DNA of 32,009 nt from JAUNKE01 sp041853585 (GCA_041853585.1 JBGZSM010000015.1:1-32009), one strand, 5' to 3'. Positions 1 through 8,608 are shown, counted from the stretch's first letter. Numbers and translations: made by a program. Notes: generated by a model from the sequence alone, not told the origin.

Positions 1-8
1 GTACCACT

Positions 9-203
9 AATTTCCACTTTTTGGCAAGAAAAAAAGTTCAAAATGCTTCTTTCTGTAAGACTAATTGCCACTCCTAAATCACTCTTTGCAAAAGTGGAAA
101 TAAACTTTTCACTTCAGCCAAGTTTCGACGATGTAAAGTGAAAAAGTTATTTCCACTTTAAGGGGGTCAAAGTAGAAATAAGTCTTACAGTAAATTCCAC
201 TTT
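9..203. repeat. Nested inverted repeat with five AAAGTGGAAATAA-like motifs
   Basis: The motif AAAGTGGAAATAA or its complement occurs at about 9-22 (complement), 91-103, 147-159 (complement), 169-182 (AAAGTAGAAATAAG) and 191-203 (complement, partial). Bases 91-114 and 136-159 are inverted copies, complementary at 22 of 24 positions. A weaker outer pair, CTGTAAGACT near 52-70 and its complement near 180-190, surrounds them. Multiple short copies of such a motif are typical of the ends of some insertion sequences; IS21-family ends are my best comparison. No transposase is present, so this would be a remnant or the edge of an element lying outside the window. The identity is inference. Confidence 0.45.
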
Positions 204-453
204 GAGCCGGAAGAGGAAATTCTTTTTCAAATCGCAATCGCATCGCCGAGCTCATTTTTTCAAATGCCGATTCTGCTTTGTAATTTTGTTTCGAATTTCA
301 CTTCAAATTATATCTCAGATTCCTATATAAAGGAAGCTTTTTTTTCGTATCTCGAATCAAGTTTTTATTTGGGATTATACATTCGACTTTGCTTTCGTAA
401 ATTGCAAAACAAAATTCTGCTTCCAATCTCGTTTTGAAAGGACAATCCCGTTT

Positions 454-482
454 TTGATTTTATTTTTACTTTATATTATAAT
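454..482 (+). promoter_or_regulatory. Sigma-A-type promoter of the transglutaminase-like lipoprotein gene
   Basis: TTGATT (454-459) and TATAAT (477-482) are separated by exactly 17 bases. The expected transcription start is near 489, about 38 bases before the ATG. AAGGAG at 515-520 is the ribosome binding site. Confidence 0.75.
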
Positions 483-526
483 AGTCTTGGTAGTTTTGAG
501 AACAGCATTCTATTAAGGAGAATCTT

Positions 527-2698
527 ATGAACAGATTTTTGAAGAAAACGGCAATTGCCGCCTGCTCTTTGTTTTTGTTGTTCGGCATAACCGGCTGTAA
601 CGACACAAGCAAACTCGGTCAGGATGATGCGAAGGTGCAGGAGATGATTGCCCGATACGAATCAACAGGAAAATACGAATTTGAAAAGGAAGTTCGTTTA
701 ATTAAACCGGATGAGAACATTCTTTTTCCGACCGCACCGCAAACTTCCTGGTCGGTTGGAATCTTTGATGATTTTGAAAATCGGGGAACGGATATCTTGG
801 GTCATGTTCCTTTTGAAATCTATTCCGACTATGCATTGACGGACTATGTTTACAGCGACCGAATCGCCATCAAGCGCGACTCCGAAACCGGCGAAATCAA
901 AATTACGCCAACGGAGGAAACGCCGATTTATTCGCTCGATGGCTCTAAGACTTCCACCGTCACGACGCTCTATGGAGGAAAAACCGGCTGGGGTCTCTTA
1001 AATCGTTTTTATGTCGTGCAATATCACGATTTGGAAACGAAAAAATTGTTGGAAAAACCGAAAGTGCTGACCTATCAAGTGGACCACAGCGAAGATGTTC
1101 TTTCCGCTCCGCTTGTGAAGTACGGTATTTCGGAAAACGGCGGCTTGGAGCTGAAATGGCAACCGGTCGAAGGCGCCAATGCCTATTATATTGTGCAAGT
1201 GCGCTATCGTTATGTAAAAGGAGATAAGGGATGGATTGTCAATTCGTCCGCGCATAGAATCGGTTTGACGAGCAAGACCATATGGAATTCGCTGGAGTTG
1301 AAGGATAGTCCGATAACGGTAAATCGTGATTTCAGAGACATTTTCATGGATACGGATGACGAAAAGCTCCGCAGATTGACCGATTCATCGCTGAGCATAT
1401 TGGATGCGAAGGAGGACGAGGACAGACCGAAGGATATGTCTTATCTGGTTGTCATCGCAAAAGACAATACCAATTATTCCGCGATGAGCAATGCCATCTA
1501 TCATGACGACATCATTAAAAATCTACCGTATTCGATTGCACTCAATCTGTGGAAGAAAAAAGTTCCGCATGCAAAAGATTACGGCATCTTCTATTATGAA
1601 AAAATGAAAAATATTCCAACTCATGTTCCGGTTACCATGTGCAGCGGACGCGCCCGTATGATGCCGATTGAGTTGAAGACTGAAGATGTGAAGGAAAAAA
1701 ATATATTTGGCAAACCCGCATTGAGCATCCCGATTCAAATCTTGGGAACGCCTTTTGCAGAAGAGATTCGAGTTTTTGATTACAATCCTTCCACCTATAA
1801 AGAAGATTTGAAAAAGATTCAGGAAAGTATCCAATCGCAGGCTGCAACCGGCTCGATAGCGGATGATACAACCTATGCCGAAGCTGCCGAGCTCGTTCTC
1901 AAATCCAAAGTGATTTCAAACACGATTCCGGAAGTCGAGGACGAAGTTTTTGCAAGCAATGCGCTGAGCCATTTTATCGCGGCGAATCTGATAAACCAAA
2001 CGGATATTTTGGATTTAGCGCAATTCCCTCAAGCCGGCGACCGTTCGGTGTTTGCCGATGCTTATGCGGAGGCCCGGACCCAGAATCCGACTGCTCCTTT
2101 CGTCAAAGAATTGGTATTCTCATCCGACGGCAGCAAGGTGGAAATCATCTATCTGGAAAAGGATAAAAAAGTAAGAGAGCAAAAACAACAGGAGATTCGA
2201 GAAAAACTCAATGCCGTGGCGGAAGAAATCAAAGCGTCAAACAGCGACGATTTGGATAAACTAAAAGCCATCAATCAATATCTGTGCGACAATGCCGAGT
2301 ACGATTATCCCGCTTTGGAGCGATTGAATCAGCGAATTGCACAAAAACGCGCACTGGATGACCCGAATGAAGCCGACAGCTTCACCGCTTATGGAACCGG
2401 TGTCAAAGGAATCGGAGTCTGCGCAAGCTATGCAAACTCGTTTAACTATTTGGCACGAAAAGTCGGATTGGAGAGTATCGTCGTAACCGGAAATATCAAC
2501 GGCCTCGCCGACCTCGGACACGCTTGGAATGCCGTCAAGCTGAATGGAAAATGGAAATACTTCGATACGACATTCAACGATACCGGCGGCGATAAGGATT
2601 TGTATTTCAATCTTGACAAGGACGACCCGATTATGACCGAAACTCATGTCATCGGTAAGGATTATGTAGTGAAAAGTGAAATTCAAAACTATCAATAG
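527..2698 (+). CDS. Lipoprotein with C-terminal transglutaminase-like domain
   Basis: A 723-residue exported lipoprotein. The N-terminus has basic residues, a hydrophobic stretch and a lipobox ending in GITGC (Cys24). Residues of about 195-250 (LELKWQPVEGANAYYIVQV) look like a fibronectin type III strand pattern. The C-terminal part is a transglutaminase-core fold with the expected triad: Cys632 in GVCASYAN, His665 in GHAWNAV and Asp680 in YFDTTFND. Family members act on peptide or protein amides at the cell surface, as proteases, transglutaminases or binding domains; the substrate cannot be read from sequence. The gene stands alone with its own promoter and terminator. The start is supported by AAGGAG six bases upstream. 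The large middle region (250-560) is not recognised. Confidence 0.85.
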   Translation: MNRFLKKTAIAACSLFLLFGITGCNDTSKLGQDDAKVQEMIARYESTGKYEFEKEVRLIKPDENILFPTAPQTSWSVGIFDDFENRGTDILGHVPFEIYSDYALTDYVYSDRIAIKRDSETGEIKITPTEETPIYSLDGSKTSTVTTLYGGKTGWGLLNRFYVVQYHDLETKKLLEKPKVLTYQVDHSEDVLSAPLVKYGISENGGLELKWQPVEGANAYYIVQVRYRYVKGDKGWIVNSSAHRIGLTSKTIWNSLELKDSPITVNRDFRDIFMDTDDEKLRRLTDSSLSILDAKEDEDRPKDMSYLVVIAKDNTNYSAMSNAIYHDDIIKNLPYSIALNLWKKKVPHAKDYGIFYYEKMKNIPTHVPVTMCSGRARMMPIELKTEDVKEKNIFGKPALSIPIQILGTPFAEEIRVFDYNPSTYKEDLKKIQESIQSQAATGSIADDTTYAEAAELVLKSKVISNTIPEVEDEVFASNALSHFIAANLINQTDILDLAQFPQAGDRSVFADAYAEARTQNPTAPFVKELVFSSDGSKVEIIYLEKDKKVREQKQQEIREKLNAVAEEIKASNSDDLDKLKAINQYLCDNAEYDYPALERLNQRIAQKRALDDPNEADSFTAYGTGVKGIGVCASYANSFNYLARKVGLESIVVTGNINGLADLGHAWNAVKLNGKWKYFDTTFNDTGGDKDLYFNLDKDDPIMTETHVIGKDYVVKSEIQNYQ

Positions 2699-2791
2699 CA
2701 CAGAAATCCGAACGATATGAAGTGAACTTTTCATCACATACTTTCGATATGCTTCGGTGATGGAATGTAAAAACTGAGGATGATTTAAAAA

Positions 2792-2824
2792 ATTGCAAAC
2801 TCGTAAGAGCATGCCATTTTTTTG
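2792..2824 (+). terminator. Probable terminator of the lipoprotein gene
   Basis: A GCAAACTCGTAAGAGCATGC segment folds as CTC-GTAA-GAG inside an imperfect ATTGC/GCCAT stem and is followed by seven T. A close copy lies at 15137-15170 after the lapA-like gene. The stem here is weaker than in that copy. Confidence 0.55.
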
Positions 2825-2910
2825 TTTGTAAGTTTGTTTTATGATTTCGTTTTGTGTTATCCACATATAATCCTCTAAGGAAAATCGACCGGACTTAGAA
2901 ACTTCATATA

Positions 2911-2949
2911 AAAAGCTGTTGCCGATCAAAAACTCATCCGGCAACAGCC
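2911..2949 (-). terminator. Intrinsic terminator of the wecB operon
   Basis: On the minus strand GCTGTTGCCG (2948-2939) pairs with CGGCAACAGC (2924-2915) across a 14-base loop, followed by TTTTTAT. It lies just beyond the wecB stop codon and closes the five-gene operon. It is nearly identical to the recA terminator at 15204-15241. Confidence 0.85.
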
Positions 2950-2960
2950 TCTTCACTAAC

Positions 2961-4082
2961 TTATTTTGTAAATTCCTGAATGATATGTTTTACAATTCGC
3001 TCGGACGCTTTGCCGTCGCCGTACGGATTGCTCGCTTTCGCCATCTTCTGATACTCCGCCGAATCATCCAGCAGATTTTTGATTTCGCGATACAATTTTT
3101 CGCTGTCCGTTCCGCCGATTTTTACCGTGCCGGCAGCCACCGCTTCCGGTCTTTCGGTCTCGGTGCGAAGAACGATGACGGGTTTTCCAAGCCCCGGCGC
3201 TTCTTCCTGAATTCCGCCGGAATCCGTCAAAATCAGATATGATAATCCCATCAGCTTCGCAAAAGGCTGATAGTCGAGCGGCTCAATCAAAGTGATATTT
3301 TTTTCGCCCGCCAATATTCGGTTGGCAATCTCCCGGATTTTCGGATTTTTATGCATCGGAAAAACGACCCGATGCGTCGGATATTCCATCGCGATTCGCT
3401 TGATTGCGGAAAAGATTCGCTCCATCGGCTCGCCCCAATTTTCCCGACGATGGCAGGTCATCAAAATCACTTTTTCTTTGTCAAAATCAATTTTCTGAAG
3501 TGCTTCATCCTCGAACACATGCTCCTTTTGAACCACATGATAGAGGGCATCGATGACGGTGTTGCCCGTCACGATAATTTTATCGTCCGAAACATTTTCC
3601 GAGAGCAAATTTTCTCGGTTTTGCATGGTCGGTGCAAAATGATAGGTGCTCAGTCTTCCGGTAAGCTGTCGGTTCATCTCTTCCGGATAAGGCGAATAAA
3701 TATTCCATGTTCGCAGACCCGCTTCCACATGACCGACCGTTACCTGCTGATAAAAAGCTGCCAACGCCGCTGCAAAAGTGGTCGTCGTATCGCCATGCAC
3801 CAGCATGATGTCCGGTTTGTACTCGAGTAAAATTTCGCCTACCCCGCGAAGCACCCCGTTGGTAATATCTGTAATCGTCTGCCCATGTTTCATCAAATCC
3901 AAATCGTAATCCGGTTTGATGTCAAAGATATGCAGAACTTGGTCGAGCATTTCTCGGTGCTGCGCCGTAATGAGCACCTTGCTTTCAATTTCCGCCTGCT
4001 TTTCAAATTCCAAAATCAGCGGCGCCATTTTGATTGCTTCGGGTCTCGTTCCGAATACGCTCAGAACTTTAATTTTTTTCAT
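2961..4082 (-). CDS. wecB: UDP-N-acetylglucosamine 2-epimerase (non-hydrolysing)
   Basis: A 373-residue cytoplasmic enzyme, full length for the family. It interconverts UDP-GlcNAc and UDP-ManNAc, the precursor of ManNAc-containing teichoic acids, enterobacterial-type antigens or capsules. Visible motifs are the N-terminal nucleotide-sugar loop SVFGTRPEAIKMAPL (residues 8-22), HGDTTTT, VEAGLRTW with PYPEEMNR, CHRRENWG and DSGGIQEEAPGLGKP near the C-terminus. It is the last gene of an operon. The gene before it encodes a WecA/TagO-like lipid-carrier transferase, which supports a role in undecaprenyl-linked envelope glycan synthesis. The terminator follows within about 10 bases. Confidence 0.93.
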   Translation of the reverse strand: MKKIKVLSVFGTRPEAIKMAPLILEFEKQAEIESKVLITAQHREMLDQVLHIFDIKPDYDLDLMKHGQTITDITNGVLRGVGEILLEYKPDIMLVHGDTTTTFAAALAAFYQQVTVGHVEAGLRTWNIYSPYPEEMNRQLTGRLSTYHFAPTMQNRENLLSENVSDDKIIVTGNTVIDALYHVVQKEHVFEDEALQKIDFDKEKVILMTCHRRENWGEPMERIFSAIKRIAMEYPTHRVVFPMHKNPKIREIANRILAGEKNITLIEPLDYQPFAKLMGLSYLILTDSGGIQEEAPGLGKPVIVLRTETERPEAVAAGTVKIGGTDSEKLYREIKNLLDDSAEYQKMAKASNPYGDGKASERIVKHIIQEFTK

Positions 4083-4127
4083 ATAGCCTCCCCAATCATT
4101 TCCTATGTCAATTTTTCTTTCCTTAGC

Positions 4128-5246
4128 TTATTTGTTTTTTTCTTTTTTATCAGGCGAATCATTGGTCGTATTTCGCCCCGGCTCATCCTCACAGTGGCTA
4201 GCCGCTTTTGTCTCTTGGATTTCACTTTTCACTTCTTCCAGGATTCTAAGCTTCTTCACCCCGACGAGCACGACGAGCAGATTTCCCAAAATAACGAAGA
4301 TACCCGTAATAAAATCCGATTTCTGCAACAGCAGAGAGCTTGCGCCGATGAGTGCCGAAATCGCATAGAGATAGACCACGGTTTTCTTTTGTGAAAGTCC
4401 CTTAGACAACAGACGATGATGCAGATGTCCTTTGTCCGCACCCATAATCGGTCTGCCCGCTAAAAAGCGGCGAATAATTGCAAAGGTCGTATCTAAAATC
4501 GGAATCGCCAATGCGAAAAGCGGAATGATGACCGCTAAAACCGTTGCGCCCTTAGTCGTTCCGATGATGGATGCCACCGCCAGAATGAATCCGAGGAACA
4601 ACGAGCCCGTATCGCCCATAAAGATTTTAGCCGGATTGAAGTTGTATGGCAAAAAGCCCACCGCTCCGCCGACCACCCCCATCAGCAAGGTCGCCGTAAT
4701 ATATTGTCCCGATGTCAAAGCGACGATGGAAAGTGTCAATGCGGCGATTGTGGAAATTCCGGCCGCCAATCCGTCCAATCCGTCGATGAGGTTGACCGTA
4801 TTCGTAATTCCGACAATCCAAAAAATCGTCACCGGAATGCTCAGTAAATTGAGCACAATCAAAATATCATCTTCAAAAGGATTGGTAAAAAAGTTGATTC
4901 GAATGCCCGCCCAAGTAATAATTCCCGCACAAAAAATCTGTATCAATAATTTCGTTTTCGCTTTGAGCGGACTGATATCGTCGATGATTCCCATACAGAT
5001 GATGAGACCGCTGGCAAGCAAGGTGGCAAGCACTTTTTCATTCGGTTGTATAAAACAGAGCGCTGAAACCAAAAACCCGAAGAAAATCCCAAGCCCCCCC
5101 AAGCGTGGAATCGGCTTGCTGTGCACTCGCCTTGTATCCTTCGGCACATCAATGGCTCCTATTTTGTCCGCCAAGTTGATAATAAACGGCATTGTGGTGT
5201 AGCTGATGACTCCGCTCACGACAAAAGCCAAAAAAACATTGATCAT
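4128..5246 (-). CDS. wecA: MraY/WecA-family undecaprenyl-phosphate sugar-1-phosphate transferase
   Basis: A 372-residue polytopic membrane protein of the PNPT family (WecA/TagO type). It likely transfers GlcNAc-1-phosphate from UDP-GlcNAc to undecaprenyl phosphate, the first step of wall teichoic acid or related polymers. Motifs are HSKPIPRLGG (42-51), the Asp pair in GIIDDISP (87-94), NLIDGLDGLAAG, MGDTGSLFLG and HLHHRLL. About ten hydrophobic segments alternate with short loops, and the C-terminal 35 residues are a charged hydrophilic tail. An upstream in-frame ATG at 5282 would overlap comEB. The ATG at 5246 has AGAGAGGTG just before it and leaves a 10-base gap, so it was chosen. MraY itself is less likely because no murein cluster is nearby. 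Confidence 0.88.
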   Translation of the reverse strand: MINVFLAFVVSGVISYTTMPFIINLADKIGAIDVPKDTRRVHSKPIPRLGGLGIFFGFLVSALCFIQPNEKVLATLLASGLIICMGIIDDISPLKAKTKLLIQIFCAGIITWAGIRINFFTNPFEDDILIVLNLLSIPVTIFWIVGITNTVNLIDGLDGLAAGISTIAALTLSIVALTSGQYITATLLMGVVGGAVGFLPYNFNPAKIFMGDTGSLFLGFILAVASIIGTTKGATVLAVIIPLFALAIPILDTTFAIIRRFLAGRPIMGADKGHLHHRLLSKGLSQKKTVVYLYAISALIGASSLLLQKSDFITGIFVILGNLLVVLVGVKKLRILEEVKSEIQETKAASHCEDEPGRNTTNDSPDKKEKNK

Positions 5247-5256
5247 ATTCACCTCT

Positions 5257-5751
5257 CTAGTAACCGACACCCAAGTTTTCAATCAGCGAATCGTCATTTT
5301 CAATCCACTCATCAACTTCGATCACTCTATAACTGTTCGCATCGTCACGAATATATACTCTTGCAATTCCCGCATTGATGATAAGGCGCTTGCAAATCGA
5401 GCAGGAATTTGCATTCGGAACGATCTGTCTGTTGGAATAATTAACTCCCACCATATACAAATCCGCTCCGATCATATCCCGACGAGCCGCCGAAATAATC
5501 GCATTCATCTCCGCATGCACCGAGCGGCATTTTTCATACATCTGCCCTCTCGGCACCGCCATCTTTTCGCGAAAACAAAAATTCAAATCGGTACAGTTCG
5601 CACGACCTCTCGGCGCACCGGTGTAGCCTGTCGAAATAATTTCGTCATTCTTCACGATGATGCATCCATAATTTCGACGAAGACAAGTTCCTCTCTCCGT
5701 TATGGTCTGCGCAATATCCAAATAATAATTGACCTTATCTCTTCTTTGCAT
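5257..5751 (-). CDS. comEB: dCMP deaminase family protein (ComEB)
   Basis: A 164-residue zinc-dependent cytidine/deoxycytidylate deaminase-type enzyme, the usual length for ComEB. The zinc and catalytic motif is VHAEMNAI (His79, Glu81) and the two Cys ligands are Cys117 and Cys120 in NSCSIC. Gly- and Pro-rich YTGAPRG (43-49) is typical of the dCMP deaminase group. It would convert dCMP to dUMP for dTTP synthesis. The comEB name reflects its frequent location in competence operons; here it sits in an envelope-glycan operon, two bases after the RelA-like gene, which suggests translational coupling. Confidence 0.88.
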   Translation of the reverse strand: MQRRDKVNYYLDIAQTITERGTCLRRNYGCIIVKNDEIISTGYTGAPRGRANCTDLNFCFREKMAVPRGQMYEKCRSVHAEMNAIISAARRDMIGADLYMVGVNYSNRQIVPNANSCSICKRLIINAGIARVYIRDDANSYRVIEVDEWIENDDSLIENLGVGY

Positions 5752-5753
5752 TC

Positions 5754-7145
5754 CTACCTCAAAATCTCCGCAATATCGCTCTCAAAATTTGCGATATATT
5801 CTTCCTTTGCATCTTCCCAATCGTTCATATCTTTGCAATCCATTGCAATTTGAGATGTCAGGTTCGCAATCAGCATGCAAATCGCCTTAAAATTCTCTTC
5901 ATAAATAATCGTGATGGAACCATCCGCCGCCAATCCTTTGGCAACCGCATTGATGATTTCATCCTTGATATAGTATGCATCCGAGGAATCGTATTTTTTG
6001 AACAAAGGCTCATACAAATCCGCATCCGCATATCTCGTTTTAATAATGTATAAAAATCTGCCGAAATCTTCCACATTGCTTCCCGGCTCAATTTCAAAAA
6101 GAATCTTGAAAAAGATATTCCATTCGAAATCCACATTGATGACCTGTAGCAATTTTTCGCTCAATATTTCTCCGAATCGACTCTTCGGCTTATATTCATG
6201 CTCAAAATGAATCGGAGTTTCAAAATTGATAATTCGGTCCGACAAATATCGAATTCTTGTGATAAGCTCCAGCATCGTCTGACTGGACAGATTCTGATAG
6301 ACGATTTCGTTTTTTACAAAAATATACTGGCTCAAAATATCGCAGGCTTTTTTGAAGTCGATGGTAAAGCCTATATTTTCTTTCATCTTGTTGATAAAAA
6401 TATCATTGATTGCCTTCGCCAAAATCACCTTTGAAAAATTCTCATCGATCATCTTGTCCGCATCCTTGGACATCGAAGTGTCGGTGTTGAGCTGATTGTA
6501 AATCAATGAAATCTGATGGTCCATCGCCTCCATATTGCTGTGAATCGATGCGAGCATCTCCTTCATAAATCCGTCGACAATCATATAGCTGTTGTTTTTG
6601 TAGATGACCTCATGCTCGATATCCGCCCAGAAAGAGTGAACCAGCGATTTGATTTGCAATTCGAAATTGATTTTTTCGCCATAGGAATAGTAATGGCCGT
6701 CGATGCGATAAATCTTGAAGCCGTTTTTCTGCTTTTGTGGTTGAGGCATTCCCAAGTCCAGATAAATCGGCATATTTTGCAGAATCGGGCTGTAATACCA
6801 GCCGTCCACATCCATTTTGTTGAAAAAGCTCTTAAGCTTATCCAAGATAAGCTGCTCTTCACGAACAAAACGGCAAAAAATCATAATACCGATTACATCC
6901 TGCAAATTGTCCAAAATTTCCTCAGCCGTATCATGCTTCTGATATAATTTGTTGCGCAAAATTTTCTCTTTCAGACTTTTGGGCGACTTCACGCGACTTC
7001 GCACATCAATGATGGACTGGTCGAGCTCAATCATCAAACCTTCAAAGAAAGATTTTAAAGTATCACAAACATTCAAGTAATGTGGTGTCATATCCTCCAG
7101 CAAGCCGATTGTTTCATCTATCGTTTTGAAAAAAGCCAGCTTCAC
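5754..7145 (-). CDS. Divergent RelA/SpoT-domain protein (GTP pyrophosphokinase-like)
   Basis: A 463-residue protein with a RelA/SpoT nucleotidyltransferase-like domain at about residues 35-230 and an unrecognised C-terminal half of about 230 residues. Compared with small alarmone synthetases I see SRVKSPKSLKEKI (50-62), DVIGIMIFCRF (83-93) and FELQIKSLVHSFWADIEHE (161-179), which keeps the catalytic Glu162 and Gln164. The Arg of the usual D-x-x-G-x-R motif is Met88, and the substrate-binding GYRSxH is GFKIYR (142-147), so His is replaced by Arg. Classical (p)ppGpp synthesis is therefore uncertain. The start is GTG at 7145, preceded by GGAGG seven bases away and overlapping the phzF stop codon by four bases (GTGA). 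Confidence 0.7.
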   Translation of the reverse strand: MKLAFFKTIDETIGLLEDMTPHYLNVCDTLKSFFEGLMIELDQSIIDVRSRVKSPKSLKEKILRNKLYQKHDTAEEILDNLQDVIGIMIFCRFVREEQLILDKLKSFFNKMDVDGWYYSPILQNMPIYLDLGMPQPQKQKNGFKIYRIDGHYYSYGEKINFELQIKSLVHSFWADIEHEVIYKNNSYMIVDGFMKEMLASIHSNMEAMDHQISLIYNQLNTDTSMSKDADKMIDENFSKVILAKAINDIFINKMKENIGFTIDFKKACDILSQYIFVKNEIVYQNLSSQTMLELITRIRYLSDRIINFETPIHFEHEYKPKSRFGEILSEKLLQVINVDFEWNIFFKILFEIEPGSNVEDFGRFLYIIKTRYADADLYEPLFKKYDSSDAYYIKDEIINAVAKGLAADGSITIIYEENFKAICMLIANLTSQIAMDCKDMNDWEDAKEEYIANFESDIAEILR

Positions 7146-8068
7146 AGAACTACCTCCATATTTTCAACATTGTTCGCGCGTCCTCCGACATATACTTCTT
7201 CAACACGATTTCCCCAAAGCGCTTCCTTGATGATATTGATATACAGTCTGGACGGTTTACCCATCGTCAATCCCTGCTCAAAAAGCATCGCCACATTCTT
7301 CTGCTCAATATTGATGATTCGATTTTTAATTAAAAAACAACCGAGCGCTCCACTCGAGCTGCCCGTTGCGGATTCTTCGTCGATGCCGACCGCCGGTGCC
7401 AAATTGCGACATTCAGCGGTCACTTCGCCGTCGCCCATCGCAAAAATATGATAACCCGTTATGCCGATTTTTCGACTGATTTCTTTTATCATTTCCATAT
7501 CCGGCTTGAGCGCATGAAGAATCTCTATCGAGCGCAGCGGAATAATCAAATCCGACAATCCCGTTGTTACAATCTCCATATGATTGATAAAATTCCCCTG
7601 TTCCTGCTCATCGATAATCGGTCGCACGCCGACATCGCCTGCCGAAATGCCGAGCGATTGACAGACCGATTCAAAATCGGGATTGCGCGTCGTCAGTTTT
7701 TCCAAAAATTTCGGTGCTCGCTGCTCCATAACCACAAGACCGTCCTGAACTTCGACCGACAAAACGCCCGCCTTTGTCTCCTGCTTGTACTTGCCGTCCG
7801 AAATCAATCCGAGATGGCTCAACAAATAAAAAGTGCCTACGGTTGCATGGCCACAGAAATCAACTTCTTCGGTCGGCGTAAAAAACCGAACACAAAAATC
7901 CGCTTTGTCCGATTTCATCACAAAGGCGGTCTCCGAAAAATTGACTTCTTTTGCAATCTTCAGCATCTGTTCTTCCGTTAATTCATCCGCATCAAGAACC
8001 ACGCCCGCAGGATTTCCTCCGTTCGCTTCCTCCGCAAATGCGTTGAGTGTATAGACTTTGACTTTCAT
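7142..8068 (-). CDS. PhzF family isomerase/epimerase
   Basis: A 308-residue protein of the PhzF/diaminopimelate-epimerase-like fold. Motifs are the N-terminal VKVYTLNAF followed by GGNPAGVVL (17-25), NFSETAFV with the conserved Glu46, FCGHATVGT and ATGSSSGALG. Family members isomerise small acidic or aromatic metabolites; most, including this one, have no assigned substrate. An upstream in-frame start at 8125 exists, but GGAGG five bases before the ATG at 8068 decides the start. It is the first gene of the operon and overlaps the next gene by four bases. Confidence 0.87.
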   Translation of the reverse strand: MKVKVYTLNAFAEEANGGNPAGVVLDADELTEEQMLKIAKEVNFSETAFVMKSDKADFCVRFFTPTEEVDFCGHATVGTFYLLSHLGLISDGKYKQETKAGVLSVEVQDGLVVMEQRAPKFLEKLTTRNPDFESVCQSLGISAGDVGVRPIIDEQEQGNFINHMEIVTTGLSDLIIPLRSIEILHALKPDMEMIKEISRKIGITGYHIFAMGDGEVTAECRNLAPAVGIDEESATGSSSGALGCFLIKNRIINIEQKNVAMLFEQGLTMGKPSRLYINIIKEALWGNRVEEVYVGGRANNVENMEVVL

Positions 8069-8126
8069 TTTTCCTCCGCTTCGAGAATTTTGAAATTCAT
8101 CGATTTTCAAGCTTTTCTTCTCCAAT

Positions 8127-8155
8127 ATTTTAACATAAATTTCCTAAAATATCAA
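8127..8155 (-). promoter_or_regulatory. Promoter of the phzF-relA-like-comEB-wecA-wecB operon
   Basis: On the minus strand TTGATA (8155-8150) and TAAAAT (8132-8127) are 17 bases apart. The expected transcript starts near 8121, about 53 bases before the phzF ATG. No other convincing promoter lies between the five genes, which are separated by 45 bases or less or overlap. Confidence 0.75.
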
Positions 8156-8318
8156 TGAACAAGCAAAGCAACAAGTTCCCATATCTCTAATTATTTCCTC
8201 ATGCTTATTTATTCTCAAATCCGGCAAAGTTTGCAATGATTTTTCATTTTTTGTATACCATTGCGCTCAAAAAATCAAAATCTCGCATGTGTTCTATTCC
8301 GAATGACACTGCCCAATA

Positions 8319-8573
8319 TTACGCTATAAGAAAATAAATGAATAGTCCATTACACAAAAGTGACAACGGGATCATAATTCGAAAAAGAATTTTCTTTGTT
8401 TTATGCCGAAAAATCATCATCCCGAATAATGCACCCGCTCCACCGAGTAAAAAGGCAAGTCCAATAAGATATTTTTCGTCGATGCGCCATTTCTTATCCC
8501 GCGCTCTTTTTTTATCGATTCCATAAATCAAAAATACGATAAAATTCCACAAAACGAGCCCAATATAATTCAT
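8319..8573 (-). CDS. DUF1294 small membrane protein
   Basis: An 84-residue protein with about three hydrophobic segments and the DUF1294 signature: IYGIDKKRA, then KWRIDEKYLIGLAFLLGG and FRHKTKK. The family is widespread in bacteria, located in the membrane and of unknown function; in other proteins the domain is fused to a cold-shock domain. GGAGG four bases before the ATG supports the start. The gene lies 39 bases after marR on the same strand, but a strong terminator hairpin lies between them, so expression would need read-through or an unseen promoter. Confidence 0.85.
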   Translation of the reverse strand: MNYIGLVLWNFIVFLIYGIDKKRARDKKWRIDEKYLIGLAFLLGGAGALFGMMIFRHKTKKILFRIMIPLSLLCNGLFIYFLIA

Positions 8574-8582
8574 ATTTCCTCC

Positions 8583-8608
8583 AAAAAAAGCTCCGATTTC
8601 TCGGAGCT
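8583..8608 (-). terminator. Terminator after marR, upstream of the DUF1294 gene
   Basis: On the minus strand AGCTCCGA pairs with TCGGAGCT across a four-base loop and is followed by seven T. The DUF1294 ribosome binding site begins directly after the T run, so read-through would control that gene. Confidence 0.85.

Larger units (their letters stand above)
1..526. other. Intergenic, repeat-rich AT region
   Basis: No gene is supported here. The first 205 bases hold clustered copies of a TTTCCACTTT-type motif, annotated separately. Bases 205-450 are AT-rich and contain many short TTC/AAT runs without clear structure. The last part carries the promoter of the lipoprotein gene that starts at 527. 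Confidence 0.6.

Noticed and set aside
2261..2956. A 231-codon minus-strand open frame
   Set aside because: It is antisense to the conserved transglutaminase domain and has no start signals; a shadow of the real gene.
4432..5202. A 256-codon plus-strand open frame opposite the wecA-like gene
   Set aside because: It is the complementary shadow of a clear membrane transferase and shows no family motif.
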